A program made the translations under genes and the position numbers. Under the pieces are notes generated by a model. The model ran no database searches and was not told where the DNA came from. It saw nothing but the letters and a program-made list of their open reading frames with translations. Below are positions 50,239 to 57,419 of a stretch of 57,587 nucleotides of DNA, piece by piece (the first letter of the stretch is position 1; every line of letters begins with the position of its first letter). Source of the stretch: Darwinibacter acetoxidans_A (GTDB taxonomy: Bacteria; Bacillota; Limnochordia; Darwinibacteriales; Darwinibacteriaceae); assembly GCA_041936745.1 (NCBI GenBank), contig JBHGWS010000107.1, positions 1 to 57,587 on the forward strand, read 5' to 3'.

Positions 50239-50694
50239 TTGAGGAAAATATTTGTGGGATTTATGCTTTTACTTACTGTCTGTTTTCTTTTACCGGCTGC
50301 AGCAGGCGCCAATGGGATTGGCTTTGTGGATTTTGAGTTATTATTTTACGCTCACCCCGAATACGATTTAAAGAACAAAGAACTGCAGGATGCGGCAGAA
50401 TTACTGCACGCGGAGATCCAAAAAGAAGCGGAAGATCTGGAGCCGGAGGAAGTTGAGCGGCTGGGGGCACAGTACGAAGAAAAATTCCAGATGCTGGAGC
50501 AGGAAGTACGGGCGTTTTTAATAGGCTTTATCCTCGAAATTATTGAAGAAGTAGCCAAAGAAGCCCGCGTTTCTATTGTCCTTTGGGAAAATTCGGTGGT
50601 TTATGGCGGGGTGGATCTCACCTCAGATGTAATCGAAGCCATGTACAAAGCTTATGGGATATCGGTTCCCTCAAATATAAGGGAACTTATGTGA
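50239..50694 (+). CDS. OmpH/Skp-like exported protein
   Basis: A 151-residue protein with a signal peptide (RKIFVGFMLLLTVCFLLPAA). The mature part begins IGFVDFELLFYAHPEYDLK, the OmpH/HlpA N-terminal strand. A charged coiled-coil helix of about 60 residues (ELLHAEIQKEAEDLEPEEVE) follows, then VSIVLWENSVVYGGVDLTSD, which matches the C-terminal strand of Skp-like chaperones. Its role in a Gram-positive cell is unclear. TTG 50239 has AAAGGAG 8 nt upstream; ATG 50209 is the alternative. Confidence 0.75.
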   Translation: MRKIFVGFMLLLTVCFLLPAAAGANGIGFVDFELLFYAHPEYDLKNKELQDAAELLHAEIQKEAEDLEPEEVERLGAQYEEKFQMLEQEVRAFLIGFILEIIEEVAKEARVSIVLWENSVVYGGVDLTSDVIEAMYKAYGISVPSNIRELM

Positions 50695-50763
50695 AAAAAA
50701 TACTAGGACTTTTTTGTTTTAGGGAGAATACTCCAGTAAAGAAAATTCAAAAGAGGTGAGTGT

Positions 50764-50922
50764 ATGGCTAAATGGGAGTGCACGGTATGTGGTTATGTCT
50801 ACGATCCGGATCTCGGCGATCCCACTCAGGATGTTGATCCCGGGTCCGATTTCGCCGATTTGCCCGCTGATTGGGTCTGCCCGGAATGCGGTGTAGGCAA
50901 GGATCTTTTTGAAGAACTATAA
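50764..50922 (+). CDS. Rubredoxin
   Basis: A 52-residue rubredoxin. The iron ligands are in WECTVCGYVYDP and WVCPECGVGKDLFEEL, two CxxC knuckles with normal spacing. The middle (DVDPGSDFADLPADW) is typical. It carries single electrons, often to peroxide- or oxygen-detoxifying enzymes in anaerobes. ATG 50764 has GAGGTGAG five to eight nt upstream. It lies 20 nt before the ferredoxin gene and they are likely cotranscribed. Confidence 0.96.
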   Translation: MAKWECTVCGYVYDPDLGDPTQDVDPGSDFADLPADWVCPECGVGKDLFEEL

Positions 50923-50942
50923 ATTTCCGAGGAGGAAGCGAA

Positions 50943-51125
50943 ATGAATCCAAAAGTGGATCCAGATCTATGTATTGGCTGCGGTTTGTGTGAAGAAATTT
51001 GCCCCGAAGTCTTTGAAATGGGGGATGACGGCTTAGCACACGTTATTGGCGCCGACCAATGCGAAGATGCGGGCTGCTGCGAGGAAGCCGCGGAATCTTG
51101 CCCGACGGAAGCAATTACTTTATAA
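50943..51125 (+). CDS. [4Fe-4S] ferredoxin
   Basis: A 60-residue single-cluster ferredoxin. DLCIGCGLCEEIC holds the first three ligands and SCPTEAI the fourth. A second CEDAGCC pair near residue 40 resembles the disulfide position of monocluster ferredoxins. It is acidic, as expected for a PFOR partner. GAGGAGG lies about 5 nt before ATG. A terminator follows. Confidence 0.95.
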   Translation: MNPKVDPDLCIGCGLCEEICPEVFEMGDDGLAHVIGADQCEDAGCCEEAAESCPTEAITL

Positions 51126-51133
51126 TTGATATT

Positions 51134-51168
51134 AAAACCAGCTGAAATCACGGCTGGTTTTCTTTTTT
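51134..51168 (+). terminator. Terminator after rubredoxin-ferredoxin
   Basis: AAAACCAGC / GCTGGTTTT arms around a GAAATCACG-type loop, followed by CTTTTTT. Confidence 0.88.
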
Positions 51169-51253
51169 CCAAAATCCCCAGCAGTCTACCTGTGTAAGTT
51201 CAACCCGGAGCGGGCACATTAAACTTGCCAGGAGACGAGGGGGGGTGAAATCT

Positions 51254-51526
51254 ATGGCACTAGGATCATCCAGTAAGAATGTTAAAGTTATTCCAGAGGC
51301 GTTTCAGGCGATGAACCAATTCAAATACGAAGTGGCTAATGAGTTAGGAATTAATCCTGAGTACAAAAGCGGTTATTGGGGCAACATTCCTTCTCGTGAG
51401 TGTGGTGCGGTAGGTGGACATATGGTTAGGCGTATGGTCGCCGCTGCCCAGCGTTCTCTGTTAGACCAGGGTCAAGGAACTACCGGCTTCAGAGGAAACT
51501 TCCCACAGGAGCCAAGTCAACAATAA
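51254..51526 (+). CDS. Alpha/beta-type small acid-soluble spore protein
   Basis: A 90-residue DNA-binding spore protein. NQFKYEVANELGINPEYKSG is the first helix with the GPR protease site region; SRECGAVGGHMVRRMVAAAQ is the second. These proteins coat spore DNA and are degraded at germination. A Cys replaces the usual Asn/Ala before GAVGG. ATG 51254 has GGGGGGTG about 8 nt upstream; GTG 51245 is too close to that site. It is expected to be made in the forespore under sigma-G. A terminator follows. Confidence 0.95.
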   Translation: MALGSSSKNVKVIPEAFQAMNQFKYEVANELGINPEYKSGYWGNIPSRECGAVGGHMVRRMVAAAQRSLLDQGQGTTGFRGNFPQEPSQQ

Positions 51527-51541
51527 ATGAATAGTTAGTTG

Positions 51542-51575
51542 GTAGGGGATGCCAAGGCATCCCCTACTGGTTTTT
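51542..51575 (+). terminator. Terminator between the two SASP genes
   Basis: GTAGGGGATGCC / GGCATCCCCTAC arms with an AA loop, then TGGTTTTT. Confidence 0.9.
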
Positions 51576-51623
51576 CCATGGGTTGATCGAGCTGAACGGG
51601 GAATACTAGCGGGGGGAGGTGAA

Positions 51624-51878
51624 ATGTTGGCCCGAAGACGGAGAAGAAGCAGGAATCGAATTCTGGTGCCCGAAGCGACCCAGGCCATGGATAAATTCAA
51701 ATACGAAGTTGCCTCCGAGCTTGGTATTAATCCGGAGTACAAGTCTGGTTATTGGGGGAACATTTCCTCGCGGGAATGCGGTGCGGTAGGCGGGCAGATG
51801 GTGCGCCAAATGATCGCCGCCGCCGAACAGAGCCTGCGTGACCAGGAAGGGGGCTTTAAGGTGAGCTCCCCAAGCTAG
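51624..51878 (+). CDS. Alpha/beta-type small acid-soluble spore protein
   Basis: An 84-residue SASP, paralogous to the one just upstream. An Arg-rich N terminus (RRRRRSRNR) replaces the Ser-rich one. DKFKYEVASELGINPEYKSG and SRECGAVGGQMVRQMIAAAE are almost identical to the neighbour. The basic tail may strengthen DNA binding. ATG 51624 has GGGAGGTG about 4 nt upstream. A terminator follows at 51884. Confidence 0.95.
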   Translation: MLARRRRRSRNRILVPEATQAMDKFKYEVASELGINPEYKSGYWGNISSRECGAVGGQMVRQMIAAAEQSLRDQEGGFKVSSPS

Positions 51879-51883
51879 ATAGA

Positions 51884-51907
51884 AAGCCCCGCCCAACGGC
51901 GGGGCTT
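51884..51907 (+). terminator. Terminator after the second SASP gene
   Basis: AAGCCCCGCC / GGCGGGGCTT arms with a CAAC loop. Only AAATAT follows, so the T-run is weak. Confidence 0.7.
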
Positions 51908-51915
51908 AAATATAC

Positions 51916-51944
51916 TTGTCAGAGGCTCTGTTGTATGGTATATT
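51916..51944 (+). promoter_or_regulatory. Sigma-A-like promoter of tadA
   Basis: TTGTCA (51916-51921), 17-nt spacer, TATATT (51939-51944), 24 nt before the tadA GTG. Confidence 0.75.
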
Positions 51945-51967
51945 TAAAAGCGGCGAGGAGATGGGCC

Positions 51968-52411
51968 GTGCACGAAAAATATATGCGGGAAGCAGTTTTG
52001 CAAGCAAAAGAGGCTTTGGCCGCGGGAGAAGTCCCGATCGGGGCAGTTGTTGTTTTAGGGGGCGAAATAATTGGGCGGGGCCGCAACCGCAGGGAAGAAT
52101 TAAAGGATCCCACAGCCCACGCCGAAATTATTGCCATCCGCGCAGCCGCCAAGTATTTAGGCGGTTGGCGCTTGACCGCCGCCAGCTTATATGTTACTTT
52201 AGAGCCATGCCCCATGTGTGCCGGGGCCATCGTTAACGCACGCCTTAAAACTCTGGTTTTCGGCGCATTTGATCCTAAAGCCGGGGCAGTATCATCTTTG
52301 CTGAACCTGGTGCAGGATGAACGCCTCAACCACCGAGTTGATGTTGTTGCCGGGGTTTGTCAAGAGGAGTGTGCAAAACTTTTGCGGGACTTTTTTAAAC
52401 AACTGCGCTGA
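51968..52411 (+). CDS. tadA: tRNA-specific adenosine deaminase TadA
   Basis: A 147-residue zinc deaminase that converts A34 of tRNA-Arg(ACG) to inosine. YMREAVLQAKEALAAGEVPI opens the protein; the zinc motifs are PTAHAEIIAIR and TLEPCPMCAGAIV; ARLKTLVFGAFDPKAGA and SLLNL are TadA-specific. GTG 51968 has GAGGAG seven nt upstream, just after the promoter, which rules out the longer frame from 51935. It is followed 3 nt later by tRNA-Ser, the usual order in Bacillota. Confidence 0.96.
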   Translation: MHEKYMREAVLQAKEALAAGEVPIGAVVVLGGEIIGRGRNRREELKDPTAHAEIIAIRAAAKYLGGWRLTAASLYVTLEPCPMCAGAIVNARLKTLVFGAFDPKAGAVSSLLNLVQDERLNHRVDVVAGVCQEECAKLLRDFFKQLR

Positions 52412-52413
52412 CT

Positions 52414-52503
52414 GGAGAGGTGACAGAGTGGCCGAATGTGGCGGTCTCGAAAACCGTTGGGCGTGCAGACGCCCCGTGGGTTCAAATCCCACCCTCTCCG
52501 CCA
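52414..52503 (+). tRNA. tRNA-Ser (CGA anticodon)
   Basis: A 90-nt class II tRNA with encoded CCA. The acceptor stem is GGAGAGG / CCTCTCC, the anticodon loop is CTCGAAA (anticodon CGA), and the variable arm and GGTTCAAATCC T-loop are present. Confidence 0.95.
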
Positions 52504-52519
52504 GATAAAATTAAAACGA

Positions 52520-52612
52520 GGAGAGATGCTGGAGTCCGGCTGAACAGGCACGACTGGAAATCGTGTAGGGGTGATGAGCCCCTCGAGGGTTCGAATCCCT
52601 CTCTCTCCGCCA
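52520..52612 (+). tRNA. tRNA-Ser (GGA anticodon)
   Basis: A 93-nt class II tRNA with encoded CCA. Acceptor stem GGAGAGA / TCTCTCC, anticodon loop CTGGAAA (anticodon GGA), long variable arm (GGGGTGATGAGCCCC) and GGTTCGAATCC T-loop. Confidence 0.95.
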
Positions 52613-52623
52613 GACATCAAAAT

Positions 52624-52647
52624 GAAGGCGCCTTGGCGCCTTCTTTT
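52624..52647 (+). terminator. Terminator after the tRNA genes
   Basis: GAAGGCGCC / GGCGCCTTC arms with a TT loop and TTTT after. Confidence 0.88.
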
Positions 52648-52697
52648 ATGCATGCTTTCCCTGCCGCGGGGCATTCTAGCGGTAAGGAGGGTTAGGA

Positions 52698-52901
52698 GTG
52701 ACCACTAAAACAAAAATTGAAGAAACAATTGCCGGTGCCCAACTTTTAGCGGGGCAGTTAAAAACGTGTGCTTTAGACACTGATGTTGCCTCGGTGCAGG
52801 AAATGTATAACCGCATGGCCCAACAAGTGGAAGATATTATCCCAAAACTCCGGGGCAGGCTGGGCTTTGTCGGCAAAGAAGAGCCCCAGTACAAGCCGTG
52901 A
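52698..52901 (+). CDS. DUF1657 family protein
   Basis: A 67-residue protein matching DUF1657. TKTKIEETIAGAQLLAGQLK and MYNRMAQQVEDIIPKLRGRL are the two helices of the family, a small spore-former protein often encoded near spoVAC/spoVAD-type genes. None of those is seen here. Function unknown. GTG 52698 has GGAGGG about 6 nt upstream. Confidence 0.85.
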   Translation: MTTKTKIEETIAGAQLLAGQLKTCALDTDVASVQEMYNRMAQQVEDIIPKLRGRLGFVGKEEPQYKP

Positions 52902-52917
52902 TCTTGTACTTCGCCTG

Positions 52918-52946
52918 TTGCATCTTTTGAAAACTTGAGTTATAAT
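52918..52946 (+). promoter_or_regulatory. Promoter of the SRP RNA
   Basis: TTGCAT (52918-52923), 17-nt spacer, TATAAT (52941-52946), with the RNA starting 7 nt later. Confidence 0.8.
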
Positions 52947-52952
52947 GACAGT

Positions 52953-53225
52953 GTCGTGCTAGACGGGGCGGTAGCGGTGCCCTGTACCCGCAATCCGCTA
53001 TAGCGGGGTCGAATTCCTATCTGAGGATTGGTCTTGTAGAGTCCGGTTTAGATAAGTGGTGTTGACGATTGGGTCTTGCGCAATAGGAATCCATGAATCC
53101 CGTCAGGTCCGGAAGGAAGCAGCGGTAAGTGGAAACCCCTATGTGCCGCAAGGGTGCCTGATCCGAGCTAACTACCTAAATATCGTCTGGAAGACCACAT
53201 TCGACGATAGGTGCACGACTTTTTT
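52953..53225 (+). ncRNA. ffs: Signal recognition particle RNA (large bacterial type)
   Basis: About 267 nt, closed by GTCGTGC (52953-52959) with GCACGAC (53213-53219), then TTTTTT. The conserved helix 8 tetraloop region GTCAGGTCCGGAAGGAAGC is present, so Ffh can bind. The extra length carries an Alu domain, as in Bacillus scRNA. Confidence 0.96.
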
Positions 53226-53298
53226 ATTTGTTTTGAAAGGGTTTTGACTTTCCGATCAAGAAAGAAAACACGACTTAGAAACTTTGGGGGAGGACGCT

Positions 53299-54921
53299 TT
53301 GGCTTACATAGCACTTTACCGCAAATGGCGGCCGCAAAAATTCGAAGATGTCGTGGGACAGCCGCGCATAGTCCAAACTTTAGTCAACAGTTTAAAGGCG
53401 GGCCGTATTTCCCATGCGTATCTTTTTGCCGGGCCGCGGGGCACAGGTAAAACTACGGTAGCCCGGCTTTTGGCCAAAGGGCTTAACTGCAAAGCGGGGC
53501 CCACGGCTGATCCCTGCGGTGACTGCTTTGAATGCCGAGCCGTCTTGGAGGGCACCTCTTTGAATGTAGTGGAAATTGACGGCGCCTCCAACAGGGGCAT
53601 TGACGATGTGAGGGAGCTGCGCAGCCAAGTGCAGTTCACCCCGGTTAACGCCCGTTACAAGGTCTATATAATCGACGAGGTTCATATGCTGACACCGGAG
53701 GCTTTCAACGCTCTTTTGAAGACTTTGGAAGAGCCGCCGGCGCATGTTGTCTTTATCTTCGCTACGACTGATCCCCACAGATTACCGCCGACTATTTTAT
53801 CCCGGGTGCAGCGCTACGATTTTCAGAGATTTACTGAAGCAGATATAGTTGCCCGCCTCCAGACAGTTGTCCGGGCGGAGGGTTTCAAGGCCGAAGAAGA
53901 GGCTCTTGAACTTATCGCCAAGCACGCGGAGGGCGGTATGCGGGACGCTTTAGGGATTTTGGAAAAATGCGCCGCCTATGCCTCCAAAATTGAAGCGGCA
54001 GCGGTGGCGGAAGTCTTGGGTGTTGCCCCCCGCGAACAAGTTTTGGCATTTATAACTGATCTTTTAGGGCGGGAAAAGGTTGCCTGCTTGAAATTAATCG
54101 ACGCACTGTATAACGAAGGGAAAGATATCTCGCAGTTTGTCCGCGCGGTCCTGCACGAGCTGCGCGCTCGGGTGGTAGAGGCGGCGCAGGATGCGGATTT
54201 AGCCGCGGAGTTTAGGGCAATAGAAGTTTTTGCCGAGGCACTGAAGGAAATGAGATTTGCCGTAGATCCCAGGATCCCTTTAGAAGTAGCTGTTTTAAAA
54301 ATTACCGTCGGCGGGGATGCCGCGGACAATGCCTTTGTCTCTGAATTGGAAAGCAAAATACTCGTTTTGGAAAAAGAATTGGCGAAATTAAAGGCACAGC
54401 GAGGCAGGGCCGAAATGGCCGCAGCGAAGGAAGAGACACCTTCGCCGCCGCGGCCCGGCAAAAACGATGAAGAATTGTCTTCTTTCATTTTAGAAAACTG
54501 GGAAGGGTATCTGCAGACTCTGCGCGCCAATCGTTTGATGCAGTGCGAAGCCTTCTTAAGGGAGGGCACGCCCACCGGTGTAGCCGATAATGCTTTAATA
54601 GTAGCCTTTCCTCGCGACAGGGGTTTTCATAAGGCCAGCATTGAGCAGGAAAACCACCGCCTGCCGGCGGAGCGGCTGTTGGCAAAGTTTGCCGGCACGA
54701 ACCTCGGCATCAGCTGCACTTTCCTGGACGAAAGCCCCAAAGAGCCGGAGGAAGCTGCCTTCCGGGCGGGGAGCGGAGATGAAGCGGCAGAGAAGAAGAA
54801 AAAAGAAGTTGAACCGCAGGAAAGCGGGGAAGATGGTTTAAAGCCTGAGGAAGAGGATTTCATTGCTGCCAGCAAAGAAATCTTCGGCGGAGAAGTCTTC
54901 ACGGGGCGCAAGGAATCTTAA
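53299..54921 (+). CDS. dnaX: DNA polymerase III subunit gamma/tau
   Basis: A 540-residue clamp-loader ATPase. AYIALYRKWRPQKFEDVVGQ starts the protein; Walker A GPRGTGKTTVARLLAKGLNC; zinc ligands ADPCGDCFECRAV; Walker B VYIIDEVHMLTPEAFNALLK; sensor ILSRVQRYDFQRF. Domains IV-V are short and the last 60 residues are highly charged (KKKKEVEPQESGEDGL). TTG 53299 has GGGGGAGGA about 5 nt upstream; TTG 53284 lies before that site. The operon continues with ybaB and recR. Confidence 0.97.
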   Translation: MAYIALYRKWRPQKFEDVVGQPRIVQTLVNSLKAGRISHAYLFAGPRGTGKTTVARLLAKGLNCKAGPTADPCGDCFECRAVLEGTSLNVVEIDGASNRGIDDVRELRSQVQFTPVNARYKVYIIDEVHMLTPEAFNALLKTLEEPPAHVVFIFATTDPHRLPPTILSRVQRYDFQRFTEADIVARLQTVVRAEGFKAEEEALELIAKHAEGGMRDALGILEKCAAYASKIEAAAVAEVLGVAPREQVLAFITDLLGREKVACLKLIDALYNEGKDISQFVRAVLHELRARVVEAAQDADLAAEFRAIEVFAEALKEMRFAVDPRIPLEVAVLKITVGGDAADNAFVSELESKILVLEKELAKLKAQRGRAEMAAAKEETPSPPRPGKNDEELSSFILENWEGYLQTLRANRLMQCEAFLREGTPTGVADNALIVAFPRDRGFHKASIEQENHRLPAERLLAKFAGTNLGISCTFLDESPKEPEEAAFRAGSGDEAAEKKKKEVEPQESGEDGLKPEEEDFIAASKEIFGGEVFTGRKES

Positions 54922-54944
54922 GTAATTAATAAGGAGTGTTCTTT

Positions 54945-55271
54945 ATGGGCATGAACATGCAAAAGATGATGCGGCAGGTGCAGAAGATGCAGGCCGATCT
55001 GGCGAGGGTGCAGGAAGAACTGGAAGAGAAAACGGTGGAAGGGACCGCGGGAGGCGGCGTTGTGACTGTAGTGGTCAACGGGCACCAAGAGGTGCAATCG
55101 GTTAAAATAGAGCCCGATGCAGTGGATCCGGAAGATGTGGAGATGCTGGAGGACCTTGTTTTAGCGGCAGTCAATGACGGCCTGCGTAAAGCAAAGGAAT
55201 TATCCGGTTCAGAAATCGAAAAAGTCACCGGCGGCTTAAATCTGCCGGGAATGCCCCCGGGATTGTTTTAA
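54945..55271 (+). CDS. ybaB: YbaB/EbfC nucleoid-associated protein
   Basis: A 108-residue DNA-binding protein. MNMQKMMRQVQKMQADLARV is the coiled-coil helix, followed by VVTVVVNGHQEVQSVKIEPD and DVEMLEDLVLAAVNDGLRKA. It dimerises and coats DNA; its role with RecR is not defined. ATG 54945 has AAGGAG eight nt upstream. recR starts one base after its stop. Confidence 0.95.
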   Translation: MGMNMQKMMRQVQKMQADLARVQEELEEKTVEGTAGGGVVTVVVNGHQEVQSVKIEPDAVDPEDVEMLEDLVLAAVNDGLRKAKELSGSEIEKVTGGLNLPGMPPGLF

Positions 55272-55272
55272 A

Positions 55273-55869
55273 ATGTCACGCTATCCCAAGCCCATGGCCC
55301 GCCTTATCGAAGAGCTGATCAGGCTTCCCGGAGTGGGCCCTAAAACCGCACAGCGGTTGGCTTTTTTCCTGATCGATCAGTCTCCTGCCCAGATAGACCG
55401 CTTCGCCCAAGCAATGATTGAAGCAAAAAAGCGGACGAAGCATTGTTCCCGTTGTTTTCATTTAACGGAACAAGATCCCTGTCCGATCTGTTCTGATCCG
55501 AAAAGGGATCAGACCTTCATCTGCGTTGTTGAGCAGCCGCGCGATGTAATCGCCATGGAAAAAACAAGGAGCTTCAACGGTGTTTACCACGTACTCCACG
55601 GTGCCATCTCACCGCTGGACGGCATCGGTCCCGATCAGCTGAAGGTGAAAGAGCTGATCGCCAGGGTGGGGCCTGACGTGAAAGAAGTCGTTTTAGCGAC
55701 CGATCCCAATGTGGAAGGGGAAGCTACGGCTATGTTTTTGGCCAGGCATTTAAAGCCTATCGGGGTTAAAGTGACCAGGATGGCCCATGGCATGCCCGTG
55801 GGCAGTGATTTGGAATATGTGGATGAAGTTACTTTATCCAAAGCTTTGGAAGGGCGCCGGGAGTTGTAG
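55273..55869 (+). CDS. recR: Recombination protein RecR
   Basis: A 198-residue RecFOR-pathway protein. Helix-hairpin-helix LPGVGPKTAQRLAFFL near residue 15; zinc finger HCSRCFHLTEQDPCPICSD near residue 57; Toprim domain with FICVVEQPRDVIAMEKTRSF and GVYHVLHGAISPLDGIGPD; Walker-like VVLATDPNVEGEATAMFLA. It loads RecA at gaps with RecO. ATG starts directly after ybaB. Confidence 0.97.
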   Translation: MSRYPKPMARLIEELIRLPGVGPKTAQRLAFFLIDQSPAQIDRFAQAMIEAKKRTKHCSRCFHLTEQDPCPICSDPKRDQTFICVVEQPRDVIAMEKTRSFNGVYHVLHGAISPLDGIGPDQLKVKELIARVGPDVKEVVLATDPNVEGEATAMFLARHLKPIGVKVTRMAHGMPVGSDLEYVDEVTLSKALEGRREL

Positions 55870-55880
55870 ATTAGAAGAAT

Positions 55881-55944
55881 AAACCACCCGTCTGCGAGTA
55901 ATACTGGAAATAGGTATTACTGTGGAGATGAGGTGGTTTTTTTG
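55881..55944 (+). promoter_or_regulatory. Long hairpin covering the yaaL ribosome binding site
   Basis: AAACCACC (55881-55888) pairs with GGTGGTTT (55932-55939). Inside are CGTCT / AGATG and AGTAATAC / GTATTACT arms. The 3' arm contains the GAGGTGG ribosome binding site of the next gene and is followed by a T-run, so it could act as a terminator, as an RBS lock, or both. Confidence 0.6.
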
Positions 55945-56208
55945 TCCAAAGCGATAAATGGGTTTTGGCGGAATTTGACTTATGGCTTATTCGATGACGG
56001 GGAAAAAGAACTGCCATCCCAAGCCGGCCAGGAAAGCCGGGAAGAGCTTACCGAGATTGTCTGCCGGGCCCGGGAAGAGTGGCTGAATGCGCAGAGTTAT
56101 TTTAATTCGGCGACGGAACCGGAGCTGGTTGACCACGCGATTCTTTCTGTGCAGGCGGCTGAGCGCAAGTACATGTACTGGCTCCAGCAAATTAAGAAAT
56201 TAGATTAG
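55942..56208 (+). CDS. yaaL: DUF2508 (YaaL-like) protein
   Basis: An 88-residue protein with two long amphipathic helices (SREELTEIVCRAREEWLNAQ and VQAAERKYMYWLQQIKKL). It matches YaaL/DUF2508, whose gene follows recR and precedes bofA in spore formers. Function unknown. TTG 55942 has GAGGTGG six nt upstream; GTG 55933 with GGAG is an alternative. The ribosome binding site lies in a long hairpin. Confidence 0.85.
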   Translation: MSKAINGFWRNLTYGLFDDGEKELPSQAGQESREELTEIVCRAREEWLNAQSYFNSATEPELVDHAILSVQAAERKYMYWLQQIKKLD

Positions 56209-56280
56209 GGGCTTGGGTCATAATCCAAGGAGGCCCGCCATAAGATGTGATTAGGACGAACCTAAGTGAGGTGGGGCCCT

Positions 56281-56541
56281 GTGGATCTTTTGGTTATCGT
56301 AAGTTATGCAGCCGGCGTTTTCTTTCTGTATGCCTTAGGCAAACTGTTATTAATCCCCCTGCGCGTAATTTTCAATCTCATAGTCAACGCAGTGATCGGC
56401 GGCGGCGTTTTATTATTAGTTAATCTTATAGGCAGTTTCTGGCACTTTTCCCTGGGAGTCAACCCCATTACCGCCTTACTGGTGGGGTTGTTAGGCGTGC
56501 CCGGCGTATTATTGTTAGTGGCTCTGCGCCTTTTATTGTGA
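56281..56541 (+). CDS. bofA: Pro-sigma-K processing inhibitor BofA
   Basis: An 86-residue membrane protein with three hydrophobic stretches. VIVSYAAGVFFLYALGKLLL and RVIFNLIVNAVIGGGVLLLV, then LGVNPITALLVGLLGVPGVL, are the BofA signature. In Bacillus it holds SpoIVFB inactive in the outer forespore membrane until a forespore signal arrives. GTG 56281 has GAGGTGG six nt upstream. It converges on the SRAP gene with 9 nt overlap. Confidence 0.93.
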   Translation: MDLLVIVSYAAGVFFLYALGKLLLIPLRVIFNLIVNAVIGGGVLLLVNLIGSFWHFSLGVNPITALLVGLLGVPGVLLLVALRLLL

Positions 56542-57201
56542 AGCCGCGGGCTCAATGCATCGGGGTGAATTGTTTTTGGGCGAATTGACAAAAGTACTGA
56601 CGCTGTAAAAGGACAGAGGTATTGTGTCAGCCGCCAGCAAGTGTTGCTTAATTGTATTGTAAGGCCGGGGGCCGAGCCATAAATCCTCCGCCGCGGCTGA
56701 AAGTATGACGGGCATGCGGTTGTGAATGGGGCGAATGGCCTCATCTGCATCTTTCGTGATTAGAGTGCAGCTTGTCACAACTTTGTTTTCCTCATTGCGC
56801 CATTGGTCCCATAAGCCCGCGAAGGCGAAAGGCCCGCCCTTTTCCCGGGTAATATAATAGGGGGTTTTGGTTTTTCCTTCTTGTTTCCACTCGAAAAAGC
56901 CATCGGCGAGGATTAAACAACGCCGCCTGTTAACCAAATTCCGAAAAGATGCTTTTTCTGTCAGGGTCTCAATCCTGGCGTTGATTAAAGTGAAACCTGA
57001 TTTGCCCTTTTTGCTCCACGCCGGTATTAAACCCCAGCGCATTAACTGTGGTTTCCCGGTGCCATTTGCGGGTATAATAGTAAGTACAGGCTGCGTCGGC
57101 GCAATATTGTAGCTGGGGGCATACTCTAAGGGGAGCTCATCGATTTTAAATCGGCTCGCCAGTAAATCTGCAGGCGAATGCAGTGTAAATCGTCCACACA
57201 T
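56533..57201 (-). CDS. SOS response-associated peptidase (SRAP, YedK/HMCES-like)
   Basis: A 222-residue SRAP protein. Met1-Cys2-Gly-Arg-Phe gives the N-terminal catalytic Cys2 after Met removal. YNIAPTQPVLTI, MRWGLIPAWSK, FTLINARIETL (Asn), CLILADGFFEWKQEG (Glu) and IHNRMPVIL (His) are all present, so the active site is complete. These proteins cross-link to abasic sites in single-stranded DNA. ATG 57201 has AAAGGAG 10 nt upstream; the longer open frame lacks the needed Cys2 start. Confidence 0.95.
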   Translation of the reverse strand: MCGRFTLHSPADLLASRFKIDELPLEYAPSYNIAPTQPVLTIIPANGTGKPQLMRWGLIPAWSKKGKSGFTLINARIETLTEKASFRNLVNRRRCLILADGFFEWKQEGKTKTPYYITREKGGPFAFAGLWDQWRNEENKVVTSCTLITKDADEAIRPIHNRMPVILSAAAEDLWLGPRPYNTIKQHLLAADTIPLSFYSVSTFVNSPKNNSPRCIEPAASQ

Positions 57202-57283
57202 AAAAAAACATCTCCTTTGATTTCTGAATTCCACGAGGCAGAGCAGTTTTCCTTGAAAATAAAAAATAAATTGCTTTTTGGTG

Positions 57284-57419
57284 TTGACAGCTGCCGCCCA
57301 CTCGTGATAGTATACAACTTGCCGCCCGACAGAGGGTGAAAATAGCTTGGGAGAGTAGCTGCTCAAAACTACTAGTCAACGCACTTTCAGTTGACAAACA
57401 ACTCCCGGCATGCTATCAT
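57284..57419 (+). promoter_or_regulatory. Two tandem sigma-A-like promoters, probably of an rRNA operon
   Basis: P1 is TTGACA (57284-57289), 18 nt, TAGTAT (57308-57313). P2 is TTGACA (57391-57396), 17 nt, TATCAT (57414-57419). Paired strong promoters followed by a long non-coding leader are typical of rrn operons. Confidence 0.7.

Noticed and set aside
53056..53247. A short open frame inside the SRP RNA
   Set aside because: The sequence is fully explained by the structured RNA and has no ribosome binding site.
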